This document shows, in pieces, positions 24,096-35,361 of a stretch of 64,000 nt of DNA. A program made the position numbers and the translations under genes. Position 1 is the first letter of the stretch. The number at the start of each line of letters is the position of its first letter. The notes under the pieces were generated by a model, which saw only the letters and a list, made by a program, of their open reading frames with translations, was not told where the DNA came from and ran no database searches. Location: assembly GCA_009760855.2 (NCBI GenBank), contig WPIO01000118.1, positions 1,184,513-1,248,512 of the forward strand, given 5' to 3'. The DNA comes from Cristatella mucedo (taxonomy: Eukaryota > Bryozoa > Phylactolaemata > Cristatellidae).

Positions 24096-24109
24096 CTTAC
24101 AAACTCTCC

Positions 24110-24960
24110 AAGTTTAGCTACCAGCGACGAAAAAAGAAGGGATGGTACAGAGTGCTCAGTTGAAAGACTGTATACTTTTATTAGGATTTAAAATGCTAAT
24201 AACATCACTTGCAGAAACCTTGGAAAACCACATACGAACATTAAATACGGTGGCTGCTTCTTTCTTACACTACTTAAAATTTCCCTGCTACTCTGGTGTT
24301 ATCACCAAGCCCATTATTTTCGTTCATGTTTTCAGAGCTGACAGCCAACTTTGGCTATATTTATAATCTTCTCGCTTTTGCTCAACTGGCAAAATATCGA
24401 AATCTGTATTAAACATGCATGACAATGCTCTTGCGATAATATACGATGCGAGTTTCCTCAATTTGGCAATGACTTCGGAAGAGAAACAAGTTTAAAATAG
24501 AAAATGCCTACAATAGATGAAAGATTAGAAGCACGTTATTTGAAAGTCACATCGATTCAAGCACAGGAAAATGCGTAATGCACCTAATTTTAGGTGGGGA
24601 AACATAATACACATTGGGCTACTAGATAAAGAAATTGCTTCATAGCAAGTAACCTACAGGGATCGAAATACCCCTGTTAATGAATTTGATAAAATAAACT
24701 GCAAGAGGTGCCCAAGCAGGGTTCAAATCCTCATATTAAATAAGTTTCCTTTTGAGTTTTATTTCCTCGTAAATATTTTTTATATTAAGCATTCATCTGT
24801 GCTGGAATTGCAGTGACTTTCAAAGAATGTGCTTGTAACCTTTCATTTCTTGTAGGCACTTTCTATTTTAAACTTGTTTCTTATTTCAAAGTCAGTGATC
24901 AGCTCGCACATATTCACTGATAATTTGAGGCAACTGTCATCGCTTAAAAATGCTTTTATT
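24110..24960. other. Intron sequence, no gene
   Basis: AT-rich. A GGTTCAAATCC B-box-like site at 24719 suggests a SINE relic, but nothing else supports it. Confidence 0.45.
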
Positions 24961-24967
24961 TATGGCA

Positions 24968-25200
24968 GTATTTAGTTGGTCCCTGTCAGTCGTACTTTAT
25001 GGGCTCATGCTTGCTGATGCTGTTGCATGCTGCCACTAACCAAACCTGCACTCTGACCCTGTGCACGGCAGCCCTAACCATTTTATTCTTGCTCTTTACA
25101 GAGCATACAACCACCGACCATTCGATCGTACTTCCTTTGCAGCAAATGTGGTGTCTAGAAAGAGATTTAGTTCTCTGAATGCGCCATATCAAACGTATAA
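24968..25200 (+). mobile_element. LINE B 3'-end fragment
   Basis: Family blocks TTAGTTGGTCCCTGTCAGTC, GCATGCTGCCACTAACCAAA and CCTTTGCAGCAAATG...GTTCTCTGAATGCGCC match B 3' ends; the tail has decayed. Confidence 0.8.
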
Positions 25201-26540
25201 AAATTTTAGGAAATTTTTAAAATTACCAACAATATTTTTCTACAACTATGCTGATCACTGCACATAGGATCATGGTGCAAACTACCGTTGTATATTTTTA
25301 AAATATCAATGCTTACTTCTTTGCCCCGAAAATGCACATACTGCCACCAACATCCGAACGGTTCATTTTACTTCTTCTCGAATATAAATTAGTTGTAGAC
25401 TAACCTTAAAGGCTAGATCGACTGGAGAAAAACATATTCATTGAGGAGACAGCAGGATTGGGTGGCTCCAGAAGAGGTGCGTGAACTCAATTTTAGATTT
25501 TCGGTACTGTAGACTTTAGTCCCATGACTTAATCAGGAGATTAAGGTTACCAAAATTAGACAACTAGTTTAAAGCCGAAGTGAGCATTACATTTCATACA
25601 AGTGATGAGTGATGGATATAATATAAATTATGAAGGACATGGAATCTTCTTTATTCGACAACGATAACAAGTTACTTTGGTAATATAAGTAAGCAGAGCA
25701 ATAGCAGAGGGATAATTATCCATCCAATTCTTAATCATTTCAATACAAAAGGTGCCTCACAATTTTCTGTGGTTATGATAGCATCTTCAATCACCCAACC
25801 TGACGAGACAGCAATGAAAACTGATTTCTTTTGGCCTGATTTTAATTTCAGCAGGATATTCTAAAAAGCCAAATACACTTAAGTTGTTCAAGTTCTGATT
25901 ATTATATTTCATATATTTGATTATTTTAGGCTCCATAATGAATGAAGAATCGGACGACTACAGTATTTACTTTGGTTGTATTAATGAAATTTATTTTTCT
26001 GACCGCTCATCAGGTCTAAAGGCACTGGAGTGAGTCAAGTGACATTTATATTGACATTTCGAATGAAGAAACGTGGTTTTAACCGTTCATTATATTTATT
26101 TTAAATCAAAAATTGGCTAATCATGAGCCTAGGAATTTTACTGTATAAAGAATGCATGCATTGCGTAATATTTACATTTTTGAAATCTTTGAAAATCTTT
26201 AATCATTTAATGACAAAAGCTTAAGAAATTACGATACAAGCCAATGTTTTTCCTTCATCAATTTTCTATACGACTAAGATAACTCTGTTTACTTAGGTAA
26301 AATTTGTATCCTTATCAGTTGGCTACATTTAAGTGACGTAGCAAAATGTGTCTTTATTCGAATTGACAATTTAAGGTTAGAACAGCAATTAGTATATTTA
26401 ACAATTTAGTGGTAGTACGGCTAGAATTTGCACTACTTTTTACTAAGATTCAAGTTTGAGAAGTTTAAAAAAAATGTTACATTAATTTAATTATACAGGA
26501 TAACATTTTGCTTGACATGATGGAAAAGAAAATTATTTTT
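25200..26540. other. Intron sequence, no gene
   Basis: AT-rich, no coding signal, no recognised repeat. Confidence 0.5.
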
Positions 26541-26830
26541 TTATTCCAGAGGTCGGCAAAGGCTTCAGACTGCTAGTCTGTTTCAGGAGGTCAAAAAGGA
26601 ACACTTGGCCAGAAGAAACCACGCCCACACCACTGGCCTGCCTGAGTTGACTAGGCCAGACGAACAAACGAATGAAAAGCCACAATTGACACACAAAACA
26701 CGCACTGCAATTAAAGGAGTAGACATTTATCACCCCAACCCGGCCATGAGCTTCCGTTCCTACAAGCGCCCGACATCAGTTCTAAAAAAAAACATGGGCA
26801 GCAGTTTGAACTGCAACCAGAAGTAATGAA
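26541..26830. other. Higher-GC block, unassigned
   Basis: A compositional island with short palindromes (CAGACTGCTAGTCTG). Open frames on both strands are of similar length, so none is supported. Possibly a small mobile element relic. Confidence 0.35.
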
Positions 26831-26859
26831 GGTAAAACTAATGCCCAACAATTCAGTTA

Positions 26860-26955
26860 CTTACAATTCAATTTTGCTTCTTTTGCACCAAATGTAAAGT
26901 GCCTACACAGAGATTGAGTTCTCTCCACGGCGCCAGATCAAACATAATACCTAAT
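26860..26955 (+). mobile_element. LINE B 3'-end fragment (short)
   Basis: CAATTTTGCTTCTTTTGCAC-AAATGTAAAGTGCCTA...GAGTTCTCTCCACGGCGCC matches the last ~90 bases of B. Confidence 0.65.
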
Positions 26956-27069
26956 AGTTATTACTAATTAGGCCGGATCCAATCGTAGACAACTAGGGTT
27001 GCATGAAGCTGGACTGAAGTGTTACCTAGGGCCTATCTGGCATACAAGTAGGATTCTGCCGAACTCTGG

Positions 27070-27259
27070 ACTAAGTAAACCACACTTGCATGCTGTCCCT
27101 GTGCATTTCACCCGTAACCATGCTATTCATGGTGTTTATCAAGCATGATATTACTCACCATTCAATCGCATTTCCCTTTGCAGCAAATCTAAGGCGCCTA
27201 GAAAGAGATGAAGTTCTCTGAAGGTGCTTTTTCAAGTGCATTAATATTATTATTATTGC
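27070..27259 (+). mobile_element. LINE B 3'-end fragment
   Basis: Blocks CACACTTGCATGCTGTCCCT, AAGCATGATATTACTCACCA and GCGCCTAGAAAGAGATGAAG with an (ATT)n tail at 27240-27258. Confidence 0.85.
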
Positions 27260-27860
27260 TTACTGCAGTGGTTCCGGTCGTATTCTGTCACAACCCCGAA
27301 GGCTTCTTCGAGTCGGTCGTGGAGTGAATTACCAGGCCCCAGCTTGTCTTCACACTCTGGCAATCGGAATGCCTTCAGCTGCCCTTCCCTTACGGGCCTT
27401 AGTAACCACAGGCTGTCCCTCTCTCTCCTCCCACTTACTTGCATTACTGGAACACTCGTTTGCACTCGTTGACACTTATTGGTGAAAGTCGATTACGGCT
27501 TAGGGCTGCCTCAGCTAGCCATGCCAAAGTCACAATTCTAAAATTATACTGCGAAACGCACGATGCAAAATCAAGTACAGTAACAGTTAGCTCTCAACTC
27601 AAAGCAAAAAGCGGCCGAGAGACGGCTCGTGCCTCGAAAACTTGTTATTTTGGATAGTCGTAAGGCAAAGTACCTCTATAGTCAAGAGGAAAAAAACTGC
27701 AACTAGTTTATTAGGTAGGCTTCACCTATCAAAACATACCTAGGGGGCCGCCAGACCAGGCTGGTGCACTAGCAAGGCCAGATCTGGCCTAAAGGCCGGA
27801 GTTTCCCGACCTTTTCTTTTTATTCCACTGCAGCTAACCGACCCACAAATTACGTGCATA
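27260..27860. other. Higher-GC block, unassigned repeat candidate
   Basis: It abuts the B tail. The minus strand has an open frame (27465-27253) with LWLLRPVREGQLKAFRLPEC and LEEAFGVVTEYDRNHC, protein-like but unrecognised. GGCCAGATCTGGCC is a perfect palindrome near its right end. It may be a further mobile element. Confidence 0.35.
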
Positions 27861-28033
27861 CTAGCCTGCCTATATTTCTTTTCCAATTGTACATTTGGAT
27901 ATTTAAATACTCCAACGTTTCAGCATTATCTAAACCCCTATCTTAAGGCCTTGAATTAGACAGTTTGTGGCACTTAAATGTATTTCAAGTTATAGCCTGG
28001 AAGACTAAAAAAAATATTTCATAATTTTTGCAA

Positions 28034-29095
28034 ATATTATTAGTAATAATAATCATGCACTTGATAAAGCGCCCTCAGAGAACGCAATCTCTTTCTAGGC
28101 CCTTTTCATTTGCCGCAAAGGGAAATGCAATTTAATATTGAGTAATCTCATGCTTGATAAACAAACAAAATGAATAACATGGCTAGGGGTGACTTGCACA
28201 TGGTGCGTGCAAATGTGGTTACTGGCAGCATGCACAGTGTCAGCACCCATAAGCACATGAAGGACGAATCACAGGGACCCACTAAATACTATCCTAAATA
28301 GGCATGTTTTTAAGTTCTTTTTAAATATGGTCTAGTCAGGAGATATTCTGACACAGGTCGGGAGGGAGCTCCAGGCTTTGGGAGCATACGAACTAAATGC
28401 ACGGTCTCCAAAGGATTTGAGCTTTGTACGAGGCATTGGTAGACTGGTGGATTTCGAAAAGTTGGTGGTATGATGCTTGGCCTGATGGGGGGAGTAGATC
28501 TGAGAGATAGGCCGGAGCCAAAGAATGAAGTGACCTAAACCTGAGCGACAAAACCTTGAAGTCAATCCGTTGCTTGACGGGTAGCCAGTGCAGGTCGGCG
28601 AGAAGTGGTGTAATGTGGCAACTGCTGTGTTCACGACAGACAAGCCTAGCTGCAGAGTTTTGCACAAGCTGTAATTGCCTGATTGCAGATGCGGGTAGGC
28701 CAGCAAGCAGCGAGTTACAGAAGTCAACTCGGGATGTCACAATTGCATGGACCAACTTAGACGTGGTATCCTTATCTAAACAAGCCCAAATGTTCGCAAT
28801 GTTATGTAGCTGAAAGTAGGCAGTGGAGCTGATGTCATCGTCTAACGAGAGGTCACTTTAGTAACACATCTATATTTCGAGCTGATTCTACAGGAGATAT
28901 GCTGGCGGAGCCAATTTAGAGAGTCAGCCTTTCCAATTTGTAAATCACACTGGGTTCCCCCGTGTAAGTTAGTTTTATCATCGTTTAGTTTTGAAAATTT
29001 GATGCCATTCAAGTGCAGATGTCATCAATACATAGCAAGCGAGTTGAGAGAATTCGAGGTGCTCGAAGGCTAGGAGGAATCTAAGCAAAGGTACA
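28034..29095 (-). mobile_element. LINE B copy, 5'-truncated
   Basis: (ATT)n tail at 28034-28052; minus-strand frames carry the LINE C-terminal blocks MVHAIVTSRVDFCNSLLAGL, AARLVCREHSSCHITPLLAD, LHWLPVKQRIDFKVL and SLAPAYLSDLLPPSG. It ends at 29095 just inside the RT. One frameshift is visible between two overlapping frames around 28390. Confidence 0.9.
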
Positions 29096-29479
29096 AGGGA
29101 TGTAAAGTGATCCTTTAAGTCCACTTTTTAAGGAGGTGCTTTGCAAATAGCCCTTTGCATGACACTGTAAGATTTCGAAATTTCGCTGTCAGCTAAAACA
29201 GAAGTGCAGTTGAGTTTTTCTTAACTTTAGAAACCTTGTAAAGTCTGTGAATAGCTACTATAACTGCTTAGCAACCAATGAATACCGTCGTTTAAGGTGA
29301 TGGTATGAGATTATAGCCAAGCATTTTTTTTTAAATAAGAAGGAATCGGAACTACAGCTTTCTTTTAACCAATTTTTTTATCGTATGTGACCTGTATTTA
29401 TATGTTTTCCCAATTTAGTTTTAAGTTGAATTCTTTAGCAGAAAAATTAAATGGTATTCCAGTTGGTCAAATATTTTCC

Positions 29480-29640
29480 AACTCTGGCACGCTTGTCAGG
29501 GTGGTTGCTTTCAGTGGTCCTGAAGTCTTGGATACGAATAATGCAGTGGATTATCCTTTATGGCAGCTGCAAGCGGTGGTGATAGCCTTGGATGCTCCTC
29601 TTTCGCTGTGTAGCGGAGGCTTTTAAATCCGCTAGTATTG
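29480..29640 (+). mobile_element. tRNA-derived SINE relic
   Basis: GGTGGTTGCTTTC, GGATACGAATAATG (decayed B box), CTTTATGGCAGCTGCAAGCG, GTGGTGATAGCC and CTCCTCTTTCGCTGTG follow the SINE body in order. It lies about 110 bases before UBR exon 3. Confidence 0.7.
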
Positions 29641-29756
29641 TTATTCAAAGGTACCGTGCAAACTTAGGATTTCAATTTTCACCCCTAAATTACTTCACGT
29701 ATACTTAGTATCAAAATTATTTTCTTTTTTATAACGTTCTCGCCTCATCATTACAG

Positions 29757-29862
29757 ACCTCCTAGGGACCACTAAATTAAACCTAAAGGATTCAGAAGAA
29801 ATCAGTTTAAGCAACCCAGTACAAGAAGCGTTAAGATGCTGCAGTTTCATGATAAGATGCAT
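29757..29862 (+). CDS. UBR-like exon 3 (donor uncertain)
   Basis: The acceptor is CATTACAG. Entering with two bases completes the codon left by exon 2 and opens LLGTTKLNLKDSEEISLSNP followed by VQEALRCCSFMIRC. This corresponds to the family stretch before LILDLKYVL (FERYTALQAFKFRRVQS). To join exon 4 in frame the exon must leave in phase 2. No GT gives that phase before the stop at 29887. A GC donor (GCGGAA) at 29863 does, and gives RC-I-LILTNC. The exon itself is likely, but its 3' end is a guess. Confidence 0.6.
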
Positions 29863-30088
29863 GCGGAATGAGCAACTTCATAGAGTTTATTAGAAATACT
29901 TATCACCGTGTAAATTCAATTCAAAATATAATGTTTTTATTATTTCAAATATTAAGAGCTTTATATGTAGCCATTTATAACAGATGCATGCAAAACAACC
30001 ACCTCCTATTTGCACAATCATTATTTAATACGAAAAGGCACTGCACTGAAAATGGTAAAGCATTAACTAACAAAAACATCAATTGTAG

Positions 30089-30194
30089 ATTGATCCTAAC
30101 AAATTGCCGCACGAATGTGACTTGGAATAGTGAACTCCAAAAGAAAATAATTTTTGGATTCATTAGATGCTTGCAACAATTTGAAATCTCCCAG
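30089..30194 (+). CDS. UBR-like exon 4
   Basis: The acceptor is CAATTGTAG and the donor is GTAATC; it enters with one base of a split codon and leaves in phase 0. It encodes LILTNCRTNVTWNSELQKK, then IIFGFIRCLQQFEISQ. This matches UBR2 LILDLKYVL...TEWSDELRQKF and FLELLKCMQGM, with the W-x-x-EL(Q/R)QK core conserved. It is one of the clearer family matches. Confidence 0.85.
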
Positions 30195-30330
30195 GTAATC
30201 AACGATATTTAACTTGCCGGTTAGAGCTGATGAGATCACTATGGTTTCAACATTAAAGAAATTATTCGTACTCAAAATTATCTACAATCTTGCATTTCGA
30301 AGATTTTTCTAAATTTCAACTTGTTTACAG

Positions 30331-30435
30331 GGCATTGAATCATCTGCCAGAGTTTCTCATCATTCAGAAAAGAATGTCTCATTACTATTACGGGATACAT
30401 ACGTGAATCTTTTTCGAAAGTTATTCCTTAGTGAT
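30331..30435 (+). CDS. UBR-like exon 5
   Basis: The acceptor is TGTTTACAG and the donor is GTAAGT; 105 bases, 35 codons, phase 0 at both ends. It encodes GIESSARVSHHSEKNVSLLL, then RDTYVNLFRKLFLSD. The position and the opening G-x-[DE]-x-x-x-R-x-x-x-H pattern match the UBR2 segment GMDPITRQVGQH and the helix after it. The intron before it is 136 bp. Confidence 0.82.
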
Positions 30436-31632
30436 GTAAGTGTGACTTGTTCACTCGGAAAGATAATAATAGCAGCTCCTTGTTTGCATGTGGAAAATGT
30501 TTTAGCTAGTGCTTTTAATGTGGCATGAAAAGAAAGACTGATTGACAGTCTTTTAGAAACCATATGTATATACACTACTGCTTAGCATCTATATTTTGTC
30601 GTACTTTTATGAAAATGAATTGCATAGGGTCACGAAACTTGTTAAACGTAACAAAATGAGGATTTACCTCTTTGGTCTTATCTAAAATAAACATAGCCAT
30701 GTGTTATAATCAACATATATAATATATAAAAGCACACACACACATGCATATATATATATATATAAATTTAAATTTAAAATTACAATTTAAAGTTTGACAG
30801 GAATAATTGCATATAACGTTTTTATATCTCGACACTGATGGGTTTACGTATTCCATATTGCTGCTACTCGATCAGAGATTTAAATTCTGACTTTGTACTG
30901 AGAGCAGAAGAATTGAAATGAGGTCGCGTGTGATAAGAGTAATGGCAAGAAACTGAAGATCTATAATGAATAGTGAACTGAATATCGATGCGATTTTTTC
31001 TTTTTCCATCTTTAAAACTCTTAGAGTTATAAAAAATAAATCTAACTTGCTGGAAAATTTGACTCCACACGTAATTTAATCACATTTCATTTACACGTAC
31101 GAGTCTAATAACAGTTTCTAACATTATATGGCAAGTCTCAAGAGTATCTCGAATCTATCCAGACTTTTGAAACTTACTTGACGTTAGAAACTCTACAATT
31201 TAGAAATTTCAGTATAGATCACCTGTAACTGGTACTCATAGGTGCAAGACAACATAGTATGACCATTGGCTGTTCTCACCCACGTCATGATTGTTTTACC
31301 GTCGATGCGAGTAATGCAGTGCATTCTCTTGGTTATAATTGTAATTTTCTTTAAATTTCAACGGAAAAATGGTTGGCTAGTTAAATAAATTTTTTCGTGT
31401 ATCATTAAATCCTATTAATTATTATCACAATAACATGTTGCGAGCTACCTGACTAATTACCATATAATGTAAAGTATGACCGACCTATCCTTTATTAGGA
31501 CTCAACTCGAAAGATACACATCGAAAAAATGCACGGCTTTTTTATTTAAAATTCAAGATTTTGTGCGTCTTCGTAGCTTAATACAATTTGCCATAGTACG
31601 ATCAAAAACTAATGCGAACATATGTATTTCAG

Positions 31633-31884
31633 GGGTCATTTTTGTTAGAAGCTCTGCATGTTCTCGGAGGAATATGCTGGCAAAACACAGAATTTTTAGA
31701 GAACGTGCAAGAGATAAGTTCAAGAAATACATTAGTGCGACTGGCAGGCCATCAATTAATCGTCCAAATTGCAAACCAAAATGATAACAAAGGAATTGAC
31801 ATACCACATCACCGACTGTTTGCCTTACTGTACCTCCAACTGGATTCATTTGGAATGACGCCTGAGATTTTTTGGAGAAATTTT
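31633..31884 (+). CDS. UBR-like exon 6 (GH...RL block)
   Basis: The acceptor is GTATTTCAG and the donor is GTAAGC; 84 codons, phase 0 at both ends. It contains LVRLAGHQLIVQIANQ and GIDIPHHRLFALLYLQL, matching the UBR2 block ITLSICGHSVETIRYCVSQ...VSIHLPVSRLLAGLHVLL. The L-x-x-x-GH, I-x-x-P-x-x-RL-x-A-x-L spacing is kept. In N-recognins this region is part of the central helical scaffold. The intron that follows is 12.5 kb and filled with A, B, C, D and SINE copies. Confidence 0.88.
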
Positions 31885-32244
31885 GTAAGCGACAATGCCA
31901 GCCTGTAGTCGTTCAGCTCTATGTCCACAACAGTAAAACCTAACGTTTTTATATAATGTAGTACAGTTTAATATAATATGATTTGATTATAATTTATGCA
32001 TACTAATTTAAGGCTTAGTGAAGGGTATTGGCTTTCGATAAATATTGAGGAGAATCGTGCATTTATGAACTTGATAATTTGACCTTGGCAATTTGAGGTG
32101 AACTTTAATAACCACTTTTTCTTGAAGAGCCTATTGAATAACGAAATATCATTGTTATGAATCTGCCAGGCATTGACTGTCCGGTTTTATAAAGTATATA
32201 TCGCTAAACATACATATCGCACTCGCTATCTTGGATTACATTGC

Positions 32245-32440
32245 TGCTACACACTATCTCAACTGCTTTCCTGACTCTTCTATGTTTCTTATCTTTCCTT
32301 TGTTGCGTGGGATAAACTGCTGGCTACCTGATGCGTACCCAAAGCTGCCTAAGCTGTGAGTTCGCTATTCAAAACTCGCCTGCGTATCACTTACAAAGTC
32401 TTTATGGCTTCGCGAAGTTGCAGACGGAGATAAATTATAT
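32245..32440 (+). mobile_element. LINE A 3'-end fragment
   Basis: CACTATCTCAACTGCTTTCC, GCGTACCCAAAGCTGCCTAA and TTGCAGACGGAGATAAATT match the last ~190 bases of family A. Confidence 0.85.
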
Positions 32441-32616
32441 TACGTTACTGCCTGACTACAACCAATATCTTGCATTTATATATTTGCACATTTAAAATAA
32501 CTTTATGTATACAAATGTATTTACTTGATAAAATGGTATATTCTATCAGTATTTTAGCCGAAGGTAATTATACCGGATAAACATTCCAACATTAGTCAAA
32601 CTTCCTGATAGCTTGT

Positions 32617-32830
32617 AATAATAATAATGCATTTTATATAGCACTCACAAAGAACTCAGCCTCTTTCTGGGCATTTCAAAATTGCCACAAAGGAAGTAAG
32701 ATCGAATGATTAGTGGTAGAATGTTTAATAAACAAGAAGAATAACGTGTTTCGGGGTGACGTAACCAGGGTTGGCATAAGTTTGATAAGTGGCAGCATGC
32801 ACAGTATCAGATAAAAAAATCACATAAAAT
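32617..32830 (-). mobile_element. LINE B 3'-end fragment
   Basis: (ATT)n tail at 32617-32632 then diverged 3' region with CAGCATGCACAGTATCAG. Older than most B copies here. Confidence 0.75.
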
Positions 32831-33009
32831 ATTAATGACTGAAATGACTAAATGCTGAGAGAAATATATGCATTTATTTGGCGCCATCAATGATCACGTA
32901 CTAGAGTAATCATAATTTCCTAGCTTGATGATTTCGAGCAGCATTACGTCTTTATCAAAACTATTTCCTTTGATTTTGCTCGATTTTTAATTCCAATTTG
33001 AATGTATTC

Positions 33010-33055
33010 TCCTCTCTCTCTCTTTTTCTATCTATCTCTACCTTCTTGCTATCCT

Positions 33056-33097
<42 letters not shown>

Positions 33098-33218
33098 TCC
33101 TACAATCTCTCTCTCTCTCTCTCCCTCTCTTTCAATTCCTCGCTCTCTCTGTCACTCCCTCGCACTCTCTCTCTCACTCTCTCCATCTCCCTGCCCTTTC
33201 TCTCTCTTTTACTCTCTC

Positions 33219-33249
<31 letters not shown>

Positions 33250-33250
33250 A

Positions 33251-33290
<40 letters not shown>

Positions 33291-33305
33291 CTTTATCTCT
33301 CTCTA
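33010..33305. repeat. Long (CT)n-rich and (AT)n microsatellite
   Basis: Almost 300 bases of CT-rich low-complexity DNA ending in (AT)n. The open frames across it (serine-leucine repeats) are artefacts of the repeat. Confidence 0.95.
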
Positions 33306-33462
33306 GATAAATTGAATGATGAAAGATAGAAGAAATTCACGCATGGTGGTGGAAACAAACATGGAACAAACATTGTGAAATTTATATGCAAAAATTGTAT
33401 TTATGTCACAATGTGTCAATTCAGTTTATATTGTGTTCAATTGTCATCATCATCAAAAATCT

Positions 33463-33517
<55 letters not shown>
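33463..33517. repeat. (TG)n microsatellite at a LINE A tail
   Basis: About 27 TG units directly abut the 3' end of the minus-strand A copy at 33518. Confidence 0.95.
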
Positions 33518-33518
<1 letters not shown>

Positions 33519-34433
33519 TGTATTTCCGTCTTTAACTCCACAAAGTCATATAGGCTATGTGGGTGTTACGCAGGAGAGTTTTGCGTAGCACACTCACAGC
33601 CTAAGCGGCTTTCGCTACGCATTCGGTAGCCGAAAGATTTCGTCCCATGCGAAATAAAGTGAGAAGCATAGCAGTGGCAAGAGAGCAGTTGAGGTTGTGA
33701 CTAGCATGGAAGTAGCAGCTCAGGACCTCAGAAAATGATGAACCATTGCCGGCAGCTGGAGAGAAGTTGTCATTGCCTAAGATTTGTGGAAGAGAGTTTC
33801 ACAGTCTAGGACCTGCAGAGCTAAAGCTTCTGTCGTCAACGGTCTTAAAGCGAAGAAATGGAACAGCTATTGTATTCTCCACACAGGACCTGATGGTGCG
33901 AAGAGGATGAAAAAGGTGCCGCAGTTCTGCCAGGTACGAAGGAGCCAAGCCGTGGCGGGCCTTGTGGGCCAGTGTAAGAACTTTGCTCTGTTTCCAAGCA
34001 GAACTGGCATCCATCCAAGCTTCTTTAGCAAAGGTGACATGCGGTTAAACCTCTGGGACTTGAAGACTAGCCTTTGCATCCATATTCACCGTCAACGGCA
34101 GTAGCCTAGTTGCTTTCTTTGGTAGCCCAACCAAAGGGGATATCAATAATCTAACCGAGAAAGAACTAAAAGCTAGCTAATTTTTTACCAGCCACTTTGG
34201 AAGGCAGCTCCTAATCTTGAACAGGGTTCGTACATGATGGCTTGCTGTAGAGGCAGTCTTCTGACTAAAGCTTTTTAAGTTGTGGCAGCTGTCGAAAACG
34301 ACACCTAGATTTCGAGCACGTGGTGTTGGTCGCACATCAGCGTCACCTATTAGAAGAGCAAAGGATTTTAATCCAGCTACATGCATACGGTGTCCTATGA
34401 GCAGCAGTTCGGTATTATCATCATTTAGTTGAG
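33518..34433 (-). mobile_element. LINE A copy, 5'-truncated
   Basis: It covers the C-terminal third of the RT (VAGLKSFALLIGDADVRPTP, ARNLGVVFDSCHNLKSF, PLLKKLGWMPV) and the 3' region ending TAAAGACGGAAATACAG on the minus strand. Several frameshifts. Confidence 0.88.
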
Positions 34434-34449
34434 AGAAAAATGAGGACTA

Positions 34450-34560
34450 CTGTCATAGTAATAATAATAACAATAATGATAATAATAACACATTTGATAA
34501 ATCCCTCAGAGAATCTTTTTCTGGTGCTTCACTTGCTACAAATAAAACAATTTATATCGA
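34450..34560 (-). mobile_element. LINE B 3'-end fragment
   Basis: (ATT)n tail at 34459-34491 and CATTTGATAAATCCCTCAGAG, with the remaining ~60 bases diverged. Confidence 0.7.
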
Positions 34561-34561
34561 A

Positions 34562-35361
34562 TCAATATATCCAAGCTTAGGTAACATAGGGCTTATATAA
34601 AAACATTGTTGAATCGTGGATGCACACCAGGAAAATGCTAATATCCACCATAAATCATCTCCTTTACCCCTCCTAGGTAAGTGCCTTACCCAGTGATCCC
34701 TGTGATGATGTAGCTGATCGCTTCTCTAGATTCTTTATCATTAGGATAGATAACATCAGGGAAAATATCCCTAAGATGGCAACATCTCCGTTAAAATTAT
34801 GTTCCTCAGCTCCACACAGCATCTCGATATGTACATTCTAGGTCACTAGTGACCTCGTCCTGAAGTTCGTATACCAATCGAAGAAGACAATTGGTCCTTT
34901 TAACCATATTATTACTGTCCTGCTTCTATGGTGCATTAATCTGCTGCTGCCATGAGTAACAAACATTATAAATAACCTATTAGCCTCAGGACATGTCCCA
35001 GCAACTTGTAAGAAGGCTGTAGTCAGGCAAGTACTCAAGAAAGCAGCACTACACCAAGATAGCTAACAGAACAGCCTCCCCTGTACCCAACCTATCAAAG
35101 ACACTGCAACGAATCGAGGTAGACCAGCTAAACTCATATATTAAAAGTTCCACCCTTGCTTGTAAGTTCCAGTACGGTTTTGAAGATAATCACGTAACAA
35201 AGTCAGAATTGCTTCAGTTAATCAAGGAACAACTTAGAAAAGCTGACGTAGGTCGAGCGTCTGCTTGTTTTCCTCATATTTGTGTCTGTTTTTGATACTA
35301 TCACCAGTTCCATCTTTAGTGCCTCAAATCTCGTCTAAGCATCACTGGCACTGCACTAAAA
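34562..35361 (+). mobile_element. LINE B internal segment (fused to LINE A)
   Basis: It matches the B segment before and into the RT: AAAACATTGTTGAATCGTGG, GATGATGTAGCTGATCGCTT, TGGGACATGTCCTGAGG (minus sense) and the FDTI...LSSLRS(I) stretch. It stops at about 35361 inside the RT, where A sequence follows in the same orientation. Confidence 0.78.

Noticed and set aside
33002-33306. Open frames of 82-102 codons rich in Ser and Leu
   Set aside because: They are translations of a (CT)n microsatellite in different phases; not genes.
33375-33629. 84-codon open frame with Cys-Val repeats
   Set aside because: Translation of (TG)n next to a LINE A 3' end.
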